From an uncultured Clostridia bacterium (GTDB lineage: Bacteria; Bacillota; Clostridia; TANB77; CAG-508), in the NCBI GenBank assembly GCA_947581895.1, contig CANPWE010000014.1, positions 1 to 32,113 of the forward strand: a DNA stretch of 32,113 nucleotides. The letters run 5' to 3'. This document shows positions 19,293 to 27,329 of this stretch, one piece after another; the stretch's first letter is position 1; the number at the start of each line of letters is the position of its first letter. The notes under the pieces were generated by a model. That model was not told the origin of the DNA and made no database searches. It saw nothing but the letters and a program-made list of their open reading frames with translations. A program made the translations under genes and the position numbers.

Positions 19293-20612
19293 TTATTTTT
19301 TTACATTTGTCAACATAACAATATTGTCCATAATCTCTTTTGTTGCTTGTTCTTGAGACTCTTTTTCTTTACCTTTTATTTTATATTTTGACATATCAAT
19401 TGGCTCTCCATAATTTATATATACTTTACTAAATAATTTGAAAGTTCCTGATATACCAACAGGTACTACTGGTTTTCCTGTTTTTATTGCCATAAAAGCT
19501 GCTCCATTTTTTGCTTTTTCATTTTTTTCCATACCATTTCTTGTTCCTTCTGGAAATATGGCTAAAACTTCATTATTTTTTAATGCTTTTAAACATCTTT
19601 TCATAGCTTCTAAATCTTGTGTATTTCTTTTAATTGGTATTACATCAAATAAACGTTCTAACCATCTTAATGGACCAATTCTTCCTAAATCATGTTTTGC
19701 TATAAACCTTACTTTTTCTTTACTAAATACTACAATTGCAACAGCATCTATATAATTTACATGATTTGGACAAATTATAAATCCACCATTTTTACCTGCT
19801 TTTTCTTTATTTTCTTCTCCAATTATCTCTACCCTATAAAAGATTTTATACATTCCTCTTAAAACAACTTTTACTATAGCTTTTACTACTCTTTTTCTTG
19901 TATTATCTGGTCTTTCTGAATATATTTTAGGTTCTAATTTTTTTACCTGTTTTTCTCTTTTTATTAATTTTTTTATTTTTTTAACAACTTGTTTTTGTGT
20001 TAAATTTGTTGTATCAATTACTATTGCATCATCTGCTATTTTTAGTGCACCAATCTCTTTATTTTTATCTATTTCATCTCTTTTTTTCATTTCCTCTAAA
20101 ACTTGCTCATATGTACATTCTATATTTTTAGATTTATTTTGATTATATCTTCTTTTAGCCCTTTCTTCTACATCTGCATCTAAATATATTTTTAAATCTG
20201 CATTTGGAAATACAACTGTTGTAATATCTCTTCCCTCCATTATTACATCCTGAGATTCAGCCATTTTTCTTTGTAATTCAACCATTTTTGTTCTAACTTC
20301 TTTTATTGATGAAACCATAGGGACTAAATTATTTACTGGATTATCCCTTATTTCTTTTGATACATCTTCACCATTTAATTTTACTATTTGATTATCATTT
20401 TCTTTTATTAATTTTATATCAATATTATCTAAAACTTCTTTTATTTTTTCCATATCAGATAAATCAATATTATTTCTTATTATAGCTAATGTTACACATC
20501 TATACATTGCTCCTGTATCTATGCTATTTAATTTCATTTTTTTAGCTAATATAGATGTAATACTACCTTTACCACTTCCAGCAGGTCCATCTATTGCAAC
20601 AACAAACCCCAT
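19293..20612 (-). CDS. Cytidylate kinase - 1-acylglycerol-3-phosphate acyltransferase fusion (Cmk-PlsC)
   Basis: 439 aa single ORF: N-terminus MGFVVAIDGPAGSGKGSITSILAKKM..DTGAMYR..MEGRDITTVVFPNADLKIYL (Cmk); C-terminus FIICPNHVNYIDAV..FPEGTRNGMEKNEKAKNGAAFMA (PlsC). Confidence 0.9.
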   Translation of the reverse strand: MGFVVAIDGPAGSGKGSITSILAKKMKLNSIDTGAMYRCVTLAIIRNNIDLSDMEKIKEVLDNIDIKLIKENDNQIVKLNGEDVSKEIRDNPVNNLVPMVSSIKEVRTKMVELQRKMAESQDVIMEGRDITTVVFPNADLKIYLDADVEERAKRRYNQNKSKNIECTYEQVLEEMKKRDEIDKNKEIGALKIADDAIVIDTTNLTQKQVVKKIKKLIKREKQVKKLEPKIYSERPDNTRKRVVKAIVKVVLRGMYKIFYRVEIIGEENKEKAGKNGGFIICPNHVNYIDAVAIVVFSKEKVRFIAKHDLGRIGPLRWLERLFDVIPIKRNTQDLEAMKRCLKALKNNEVLAIFPEGTRNGMEKNEKAKNGAAFMAIKTGKPVVPVGISGTFKLFSKVYINYGEPIDMSKYKIKGKEKESQEQATKEIMDNIVMLTNVKK

Positions 20613-20633
20613 TTTAATTCCTCACTTTCTTTT

Positions 20634-21479
20634 TTATATATTACTGTTTTTAGGAATATTTATTCCTTTTGCCATTACATCTATTTTCGAAACATTCATA
20701 GCAGTAAGTCTTTCAATTTCTTTTTTAGCTTTAACTTGAAATTCTTGTAATACATCAATTAATTTTTTGCCATAATTAACTATTACTTCCATATATATTT
20801 CAGTTCCTAAATCTCCTTTATCTACTCTAATTCTAACCATTTTATGTATATATGGTTCTTTATTGGCAAGACATTCAATAATTTGTTTAAAAACATTGTC
20901 TGAAATTGTAAAATTTCCCATATAACTAAAAGTTGGTCTTATTATAGATTTTTCTGAAATGTATGGAGTTTTACCTTTTCCTTTTGATTTAAATATTTGT
21001 AATGGATCTAATAAATATCCTGAAAATTCTTTTTTTATTTCAAAAGTTGGAACTGGAATTACATGTTTTCCTTCTGTTACACGAATTCTTCTGGCATTTT
21101 CCATTTCTTCTTCTGTTGCTACTTCATTTATATAAATAATTCTACTTATTTTAGGTAGCCCAAGGTTTGAAGCAATTTTTTCTACCATTCCATCAGAAGT
21201 TCCTAATATCAAAATTGCAGATGGATTATATTTAATAAAAGCATTTTGCATTTCTTTTTTTTCGTATTCTTCAATAAATAATGCATGTTTTACTGTTTCA
21301 ATTTTAGTTGGTGCCTTTTTTGCTGATGTTCCAGCTACAACTGCATTTCCTTTTATTAATAATCCATCATCAATTATAAAATCTATATCATTTTCTCCTG
21401 CAACCATTTGTGCCCTATAGCTTTTTCCAGTTCCTGATGGACCTACAAAAGCATAGACTCTAATATTGCTAAAATCCAT
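20634..21479 (-). CDS. P-loop NTPase with C-terminal Asp23/Gls24-like domain, function unknown
   Basis: 281 aa; N-terminal VYAFVGPSGTGKSYRAQMVA (Walker A); C-terminal MVRIRVDKGDLGTEIYMEVIVNYGKKLIDVLQEFQVKAKKEIERLTAMNVSKIDVMAKGI resembles the Asp23 fold core. Confidence 0.7.
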   Translation of the reverse strand: MDFSNIRVYAFVGPSGTGKSYRAQMVAGENDIDFIIDDGLLIKGNAVVAGTSAKKAPTKIETVKHALFIEEYEKKEMQNAFIKYNPSAILILGTSDGMVEKIASNLGLPKISRIIYINEVATEEEMENARRIRVTEGKHVIPVPTFEIKKEFSGYLLDPLQIFKSKGKGKTPYISEKSIIRPTFSYMGNFTISDNVFKQIIECLANKEPYIHKMVRIRVDKGDLGTEIYMEVIVNYGKKLIDVLQEFQVKAKKEIERLTAMNVSKIDVMAKGINIPKNSNI

Positions 21480-21570
21480 ATAAAATTTTTCCTTTCTCTG
21501 TAAATTTCTGATATGGTTATTATATCACTTATAATAGTTGAAAATCAAGATAAGTAATTATATTTTTATA

Positions 21571-21621
21571 TGGAAATTTGGGGACAAAGAATGTTTCAAA
21601 TTCTTTGTCCCCAAATTTTCA
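21571..21621. repeat. Near-perfect hairpin (REP/MITE-like or terminator) downstream of the LRR gene
   Basis: AAATTTGGGGACAAAGAAT-GTTTCAA-ATTCTTTGTCCCCAAATTT, perfect 19-bp stem, 7-nt loop. Confidence 0.75.
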
Positions 21622-21637
21622 CATAAAAGTTCTTTTT

Positions 21638-22915
21638 TTATATTTTATTTTTTTTGCTAACCATTATTACTACAATAATTCCAATTATCAAAATTGCTAC
21701 TGCAACTATTACCAATATTATAAATAAAGTGTTTGAGCCTTTATTTTCTTTATTTTCTTTATTTTCTGTTCCATCTATTTCTTCTATACTAATATCATTC
21801 TCTTTTGCATAATCATATGCTACACTACCTTTTTTACAACTAATAGTTACATTTTTACAATTTTCAAAAATATCTGTACCAATTTCAGTTACACTTTCGG
21901 GTATTACTACATTTTTTAAATTGTCACAGCTTTGAAAAGCATATTCATCTATTCTTGTTACACTATCTGGTATTTCTATACTTGTTAGACCACTACATAA
22001 ATGAAAAGTAAAAGAACTTATTCTTGTTACACTCTTTGGTATTTTTATACTTGTTAGACCACTACAGTTATGAAATGCACCTGTATCTATGTATTCCACA
22101 CTATCTGGTATTTCTATACTTGTTAAACCACTACATCCACTAAATGCATATTGACCTATGCCTTCCACATTATCTGGTATTTCTATACTTGTTAAACTAC
22201 TACAGTCACCAAATGTAGATGAACCTATGTAATCCACATTATCTGGTATTTCTATACTTGTTAAACCACTACAACCACTAAAAGCATGGCCTCCTATGCT
22301 TGTTACTTCATCTGGTATTTCTATGCTTGTTAAACCACTACAGTCACAAAATGTTCCCTCTCTTATCTCTGTTATACTATCAGGTATTTCTATACTTTTT
22401 AAACTTCCACACCACCTAAATGCATATTGTCCTAATTTTGTTACACTATCTGGTATTTCTATACTTTTTAAATTTTTACAGTAACCAAATGCATAGTTTC
22501 CTATTGTTGTTACACTATCTGGTATTTTTACACTTGTTAAATTACTACACTCATCAAATGCATAGTCTCCTATTTTTGTTACACCATCTGGTATTTTTAC
22601 ACTTGTTAAATTACTACACTCATCAAATGCATAGTCTCCTATACTTATTATTCCTTCTTCTATTACAACATTTTTAATTTTACCTCTATTTTCTTCACTT
22701 AATTCTTTCTTCCATTTACTAGTTAATTCTCCTTTTCCAGAAAATGTCGCTTTTCCTGCATCATAATCAATCTCCCATTTTACGCCATTACTTTCTCCTG
22801 TAACTACCTCTGCTCTTGTTTGATTTGTCCCTAACACTATTTGTATTGCAAATAAAACCATTACACTTATTAATATTGTTACTATTTTCTTTTTCATTTT
22901 TTTCCTCCTTCTCAT
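21638..22915 (-). CDS. BspA-like leucine-rich-repeat (LRR_5) surface protein with signal peptide and C-terminal TM anchor
   Basis: 425 aa; MKKKIVTILISVMVLFAIQIVLG signal; about twelve 23-aa repeats (IGxYAFxxCSxLTSIEIPDSVTx); C-terminal TM NTLFIILVIVAVAILIIGIIVVIMVSKKNKI. Confidence 0.92.
   Translation of the reverse strand: MRRRKKMKKKIVTILISVMVLFAIQIVLGTNQTRAEVVTGESNGVKWEIDYDAGKATFSGKGELTSKWKKELSEENRGKIKNVVIEEGIISIGDYAFDECSNLTSVKIPDGVTKIGDYAFDECSNLTSVKIPDSVTTIGNYAFGYCKNLKSIEIPDSVTKLGQYAFRWCGSLKSIEIPDSITEIREGTFCDCSGLTSIEIPDEVTSIGGHAFSGCSGLTSIEIPDNVDYIGSSTFGDCSSLTSIEIPDNVEGIGQYAFSGCSGLTSIEIPDSVEYIDTGAFHNCSGLTSIKIPKSVTRISSFTFHLCSGLTSIEIPDSVTRIDEYAFQSCDNLKNVVIPESVTEIGTDIFENCKNVTISCKKGSVAYDYAKENDISIEEIDGTENKENKENKGSNTLFIILVIVAVAILIIGIIVVIMVSKKNKI
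22517..22642 (-). repeat. 69-bp tandem repeat within the LRR gene
   Basis: 22517-22573 and 22586-22642 are an identical 57-nt stretch offset by exactly 69 nt (one 23-aa LRR). Confidence 0.9.
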
Positions 22916-23164
22916 TTGTTATATTTTAATAATTTTTTATCTACATATTTTTTATAAAAATGTAGATTCCCCCAATAACTTTATTATCTAACATCTTCCC
23001 CCTTTCACTCATCTTAATTTTATTATAACATTATTATTTTTATATTCAAGTAAATCTTTATATTTAGCATAAATTAGTTAAAATCAAATATATTATTTAA
23101 GAAGCTTATGTTTTCTTATATAAACTTAATAGTAATATCTTATAATGAAAGGTGTGATTTTTTA

Positions 23165-24265
23165 ATGAAAAATTATAAATTAGCTATTGTTGGTGCTACA
23201 GGTGTTGTTGGGCAAAAAATGATTGAAGTTTTACATGAGAAAAATTTACCTATTAGTGAATATGTATTTTTTGCTTCTAGCAGGTCTGCTGGAAAAAGTT
23301 TAAGATTTGGTGATGATGTTTATGTTGTTAATGAACTAACAGAAGATTCATTAACACATAATTTTGATTTTGCTTTATTTTCTGCTGGAAGTGATACTTC
23401 ATTAAAATTTTCTCCAATTGCAGTACAAAATGGATGTATAGTTATTGATAATAGTAGTGCTTTTAGAATGGATGATAATGTACCTTTAGTTGTTCCTGAG
23501 GTAAATCCTGATGATATAAACTGGAATAAAGGAATTATTGCTAATCCAAATTGTTCTACAATTCAAGCTGTTTGTGCTCTTAAGCCTTTAGATGATAGTT
23601 TTGGAATTAAAAGAATTGTGTATTCTACATATCAAGCAGTTTCTGGTGCTGGTTCTAAAGGAATTCATGATTTGGAAAATGGTATTAAAGATTATTGTTT
23701 TAATTTAGATGATGATTTTGATTTTTCAAAAGAGAATCAGTCTTGTTTTTTTGAAAAAGATAATAATCCTAATAATTGCAATTTAGAACTTGATGAAAAA
23801 ACTAATTATAAATTAGAAAAGTTTCCATACCCTATTTTTAATAACTGTTTACCACATATTGATACATTTTTGGAAAATGGTTATACAAAAGAAGAAGAAA
23901 AAATGATTAATGAAACAAGAAAAATTTTAGGTAAGCCAGATATAGCAATAACTGCTACAACTGTAAGAGTTCCTGTTTTTAATTCTCATTGTGAAAGTAT
24001 TAATATTGAATTTGAAAAAAGTTTTAATTTAGAAGAAGTTTTTAGAGTTTTGAAAAATGCTCCTGGTATAATTGTTCAAGATGAGCCTAATAATGATTTA
24101 TATGCTATTCCTACAAATGTTTCTGGTAAAGATGAGGTTTTTGTTAGTAGAATTAGGCGTGATTTTAGTATTAAAAATGGTTTAAATATTTGGGTTGTTG
24201 CTGATAATATTAGAAAAGGTGCAGCTAGTAATGCTGTACAAATTTTAGAAAAACTTATTAAGTAA
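23165..24265 (+). CDS. asd: Aspartate-semialdehyde dehydrogenase (ORF track extends to 23108, but RBS supports ATG 23165)
   Basis: MKNYKLAIVGATGVVGQKMIEVL, NPNCSTIQAVCALKPL catalytic Cys, NNCLPHIDTFLENGYTKEEEKMINETRKIL. AAAGGTG RBS before 23165. Confidence 0.95.
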   Translation: MKNYKLAIVGATGVVGQKMIEVLHEKNLPISEYVFFASSRSAGKSLRFGDDVYVVNELTEDSLTHNFDFALFSAGSDTSLKFSPIAVQNGCIVIDNSSAFRMDDNVPLVVPEVNPDDINWNKGIIANPNCSTIQAVCALKPLDDSFGIKRIVYSTYQAVSGAGSKGIHDLENGIKDYCFNLDDDFDFSKENQSCFFEKDNNPNNCNLELDEKTNYKLEKFPYPIFNNCLPHIDTFLENGYTKEEEKMINETRKILGKPDIAITATTVRVPVFNSHCESINIEFEKSFNLEEVFRVLKNAPGIIVQDEPNNDLYAIPTNVSGKDEVFVSRIRRDFSIKNGLNIWVVADNIRKGAASNAVQILEKLIK

Positions 24266-24277
24266 AAATCTATTTTT

Positions 24278-24353
24278 AAAATTGTAGAAAGTTAAAATTT
24301 GAGAAACATGTATTAAATTTCCGTATTTCCAAATTTTGACTTACTACAATTTT
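24278..24353. terminator. Long imperfect inverted repeat between convergent asd and metallopeptidase genes; probable terminator
   Basis: AAAATTGTAG...GTTAAAATTTG / CAAATTTTGAC...CTACAATTTT nested arms over ~76 nt. Confidence 0.6.
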
Positions 24354-24386
24354 TAATTATTATGTATATAAACCATATTTTTGTAA

Positions 24387-25088
24387 TCAAATCATAGCAA
24401 TTACACAATAAATTATCACTTTTATTAAATAATTGGCTAATATTGTTAAATTATAAAATTTAATTCCAACAGAATTTAACTTATCTAAATTTTCTACAAT
24501 TACATTAATATTTTCTTTACTTATTTTATCTGTATTTCCTAACATATACTCTTTAGCTAAAAATCTAGCTCTTGTCATAGCATCTGTTTCTATATATGAA
24601 CGTATAAAAAATAGTAACATTGACATCATAACCAATATAATAGCATGAATATTTGGCATAGATATTTTATTAAATAAAGTTAAAATTGTTATTATAAAAT
24701 AATATAATAAATAAATATTTGAAAAAATAAAATTAGACCATAATAGATATTTATCTTGTATAGAATGAATACATTCATGTGCTATTGTTTGAACACGTGT
24801 AAAAGTATCTTTTATATTAGCAATTAAAATGGTATTTGAAGCAACTATATATAGGCTTGCTTGTTTGTTTCCATTATCTTCTTTAATATTTACATTTTCA
24901 TTTTTTAATATTGAAAGAATTTCCTTACATATTTTCTTGTTTTCTGGTAAACAATTTGTAATTTCATTTAATTTTTTATCATATCCGGTTTGCTTAATTA
25001 ATTTCATATTTTTTCTGTTTAATTTAAGTATAATTACTAATGTTATTAATATAATAATAGACATTATTAATATTGTTATTAACTCCAT
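24387..25088 (-). CDS. Membrane-associated zinc metallopeptidase-like protein (HExxH)
   Basis: 233 aa; IAHECIHSIQ motif, flanking TM helices, and ETDAMTRARFLAKEYM as candidate third-ligand region. Confidence 0.6.
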   Translation of the reverse strand: MELITILIMSIIILITLVIILKLNRKNMKLIKQTGYDKKLNEITNCLPENKKICKEILSILKNENVNIKEDNGNKQASLYIVASNTILIANIKDTFTRVQTIAHECIHSIQDKYLLWSNFIFSNIYLLYYFIITILTLFNKISMPNIHAIILVMMSMLLFFIRSYIETDAMTRARFLAKEYMLGNTDKISKENINVIVENLDKLNSVGIKFYNLTILANYLIKVIIYCVIAMI

Positions 25089-25159
25089 ATTATCCCTCCA
25101 TTTATTATTGCATAACCGGTATTTGCAATTATTTATTATTATTTTTTAGTATTATAATT

Positions 25160-25453
25160 TCATTTTGTAGTAACTAAAATATATATAACAATTCCAATTT
25201 CCATAATAAGCATAATTGGAAAACCTAAAAAGAACTTAGGTTTTTTAGTCTTATGCCTAAATGTGTACATTCCAGCAATTCCACCTATTCCTCCTCCTAG
25301 TAAAACTAGTGACATTAGTGTTGCCTCAGGAATTCTCCATGCACCTCTTTTTGCTTTCCATTTATCAATTCCCATTGCTAAAAAAGCACTAATATTTATT
25401 ACTAACAAATATATTATTATATTTTTTAATCCTAATGCTTCAACTAATGGCAT
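25160..25453 (-). CDS. DUF1294 family small membrane protein
   Basis: 97 aa; FLAMGIDKWKAKRGAWRIPEATLMSLVLLGGGIGGIAGMYTFRHKTKKPKF. Confidence 0.85.
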   Translation of the reverse strand: MPLVEALGLKNIIIYLLVINISAFLAMGIDKWKAKRGAWRIPEATLMSLVLLGGGIGGIAGMYTFRHKTKKPKFFLGFPIMLIMEIGIVIYILVTTK

Positions 25454-25524
25454 TTTTATCCTCCTTATTATTTTTCACTTGATTTTACTGTTAATTTTTG
25501 TAGTAACTGCAAAATATATTAGTT

Positions 25525-27237
25525 TTACATTTTATCTGGCATTTGTATTCCTAACAAATTAGCACCTGTTTTTAATATCTTACCAGTTGCATATGTTAAA
25601 AATACACGAGCATTTTTCATATTTTCATCATCCACTATAACTTTATTAGAATTATAAAATACACTATATGCTTTAGCAACATCAAGTAGATATCTTGATA
25701 AAATTGAAGGTTCATTTTTATCAGTTACTTGAATTAATATATTTCTAAAATTATATATTAATTTCAAAATATTTTGTGAATCATTATCTAGTAGAAATTC
25801 TACAAATACATTTTTTAAATTTACACCTGTTTTTTCAATTATACTTTTTGTACGTACATATGTATATTGAATATATGGTCCAGTTTCTCCTTGAAAGTTT
25901 AATAAAGCATTCCAGTCAAATATCTCATCTTTAATTCTATTATTAGATAAGTCATTGAAAATAACTGCTCCTATTCCTACTTTTCTAGCAACTTCTTCTT
26001 TATTTTCTAATTCAGGATTTTTTTCTTCTATTATTTTTTGTGCTCTTTGAATAGATTCATTTAATAAATCTTCTAATTTAACTACAGTTCCCTCTCTTGT
26101 TGACATTTTTCCTGTTGGAAGTAAAATCATACCAAAAGGAACATGTTCTAATCCATTTATATATTTTTCATCTAATCCTAATAATTTAGCTGTTTCAAAT
26201 ACTTGTTTAAAATGTAAAACTTGTTCATAAGATGTTATATATAATGATTTATCATAATCATAAGTTTTTGCTCTATATAAAATTGCTGCTAAATCACGAA
26301 CTGCATATGTTGATGAACCATTTGTTTTTTCTATCATACAAGGTGGCATATTTTTATCTTCTAATTCTATTATTTTAGCACCTTCTGATTCTTTTAATTT
26401 TCCAGATTTATTCAATAATTCTATTACCTCTGGAACTTTTGGTGCAATATAAGCTTCACCATCCCAAGAATCAAATCTTCCACCTATTATATTATAAATT
26501 TTATGAAATTCATTTAAACTTAATTCTCTAAATTTCTTCCATAATTCAACACAATAAGAATCTCCATCTTCTAATTTTTTGAAATTATCTCTACATGCCT
26601 CTAAAACATTTTCATCTTCTTTACATAAATTATTTATTCTAACATAAATATCCATCATCTGGTTTATAGGGTCTTTTTCTATATCATACTCACTTCCCCA
26701 TAACTTATATCCTTCTATCATTTTGCCAAATTGAGTTCCATAATCACCTAAATAATTTAAACCTTTTACATTATAACCTAAGTATTCATATATATTATAT
26801 AAAGCTTGACCAATTACAGTAGAGCGTAAATGTCCTATATGAAAAGGTTTAGCAATATTTGGATGAGAATAATCTATTACAATATTTTTTCCATTACCTA
26901 TATCAGATTTCCCAATTTCATCATTTTCAGAAAATTCATTAACAATTTCTTGTGCTAATCTAGCCTTATTTATAAAAAAATTCAAATATCCAGAAACAAC
27001 TTCAACTTTTTCTACTATTTCATTATCTAATTCAATTTTTTCCATAATTTCATTTGCAATAATCATTGGAGATTTTTTTAATTCTTTAGCTAATTTAAAA
27101 CATGGAAATGCATAATCTCCATTTTCTGAATCTTTTGGGACCTCTATAAATGAATATAAATCACAACTATCTAATTCTACTGTATTTGCAATTGATTTTG
27201 CAATTTCCTTTTTAAAATCTAACATAATTCTAATCAT
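25525..27237 (-). CDS. argS: Arginyl-tRNA synthetase (possible start ATG 27225)
   Basis: DYSHPNIAKPFHIGHLRSTVIGQAL, GKMSTREGTVVKLEDLL, C-terminal DALR region YLLDVAKAYSVFYN. Confidence 0.96.
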   Translation of the reverse strand: MIRIMLDFKKEIAKSIANTVELDSCDLYSFIEVPKDSENGDYAFPCFKLAKELKKSPMIIANEIMEKIELDNEIVEKVEVVSGYLNFFINKARLAQEIVNEFSENDEIGKSDIGNGKNIVIDYSHPNIAKPFHIGHLRSTVIGQALYNIYEYLGYNVKGLNYLGDYGTQFGKMIEGYKLWGSEYDIEKDPINQMMDIYVRINNLCKEDENVLEACRDNFKKLEDGDSYCVELWKKFRELSLNEFHKIYNIIGGRFDSWDGEAYIAPKVPEVIELLNKSGKLKESEGAKIIELEDKNMPPCMIEKTNGSSTYAVRDLAAILYRAKTYDYDKSLYITSYEQVLHFKQVFETAKLLGLDEKYINGLEHVPFGMILLPTGKMSTREGTVVKLEDLLNESIQRAQKIIEEKNPELENKEEVARKVGIGAVIFNDLSNNRIKDEIFDWNALLNFQGETGPYIQYTYVRTKSIIEKTGVNLKNVFVEFLLDNDSQNILKLIYNFRNILIQVTDKNEPSILSRYLLDVAKAYSVFYNSNKVIVDDENMKNARVFLTYATGKILKTGANLLGIQMPDKM

Positions 27238-27329
27238 TCCCTTCTTTTTATCACATTATTTTATAAATAATAACAACATATAATTTAATTTGTCAACATT
27301 TTTTAATCACATAATATTATAAAAACTTT

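Noticed and set aside
21900-22640. Regularly spaced repeats considered as a CRISPR array
   Set aside because: The 69-bp period is in-frame 23-aa LRR coding with no repeat/spacer partition.
22296-22677. Plus-strand repetitive ORFs (MLVTSSGISMLVKPLQ..., MHIVLILLHYLVFLYFLNF...)
   Set aside because: Antisense images of the 69-bp LRR repeats.
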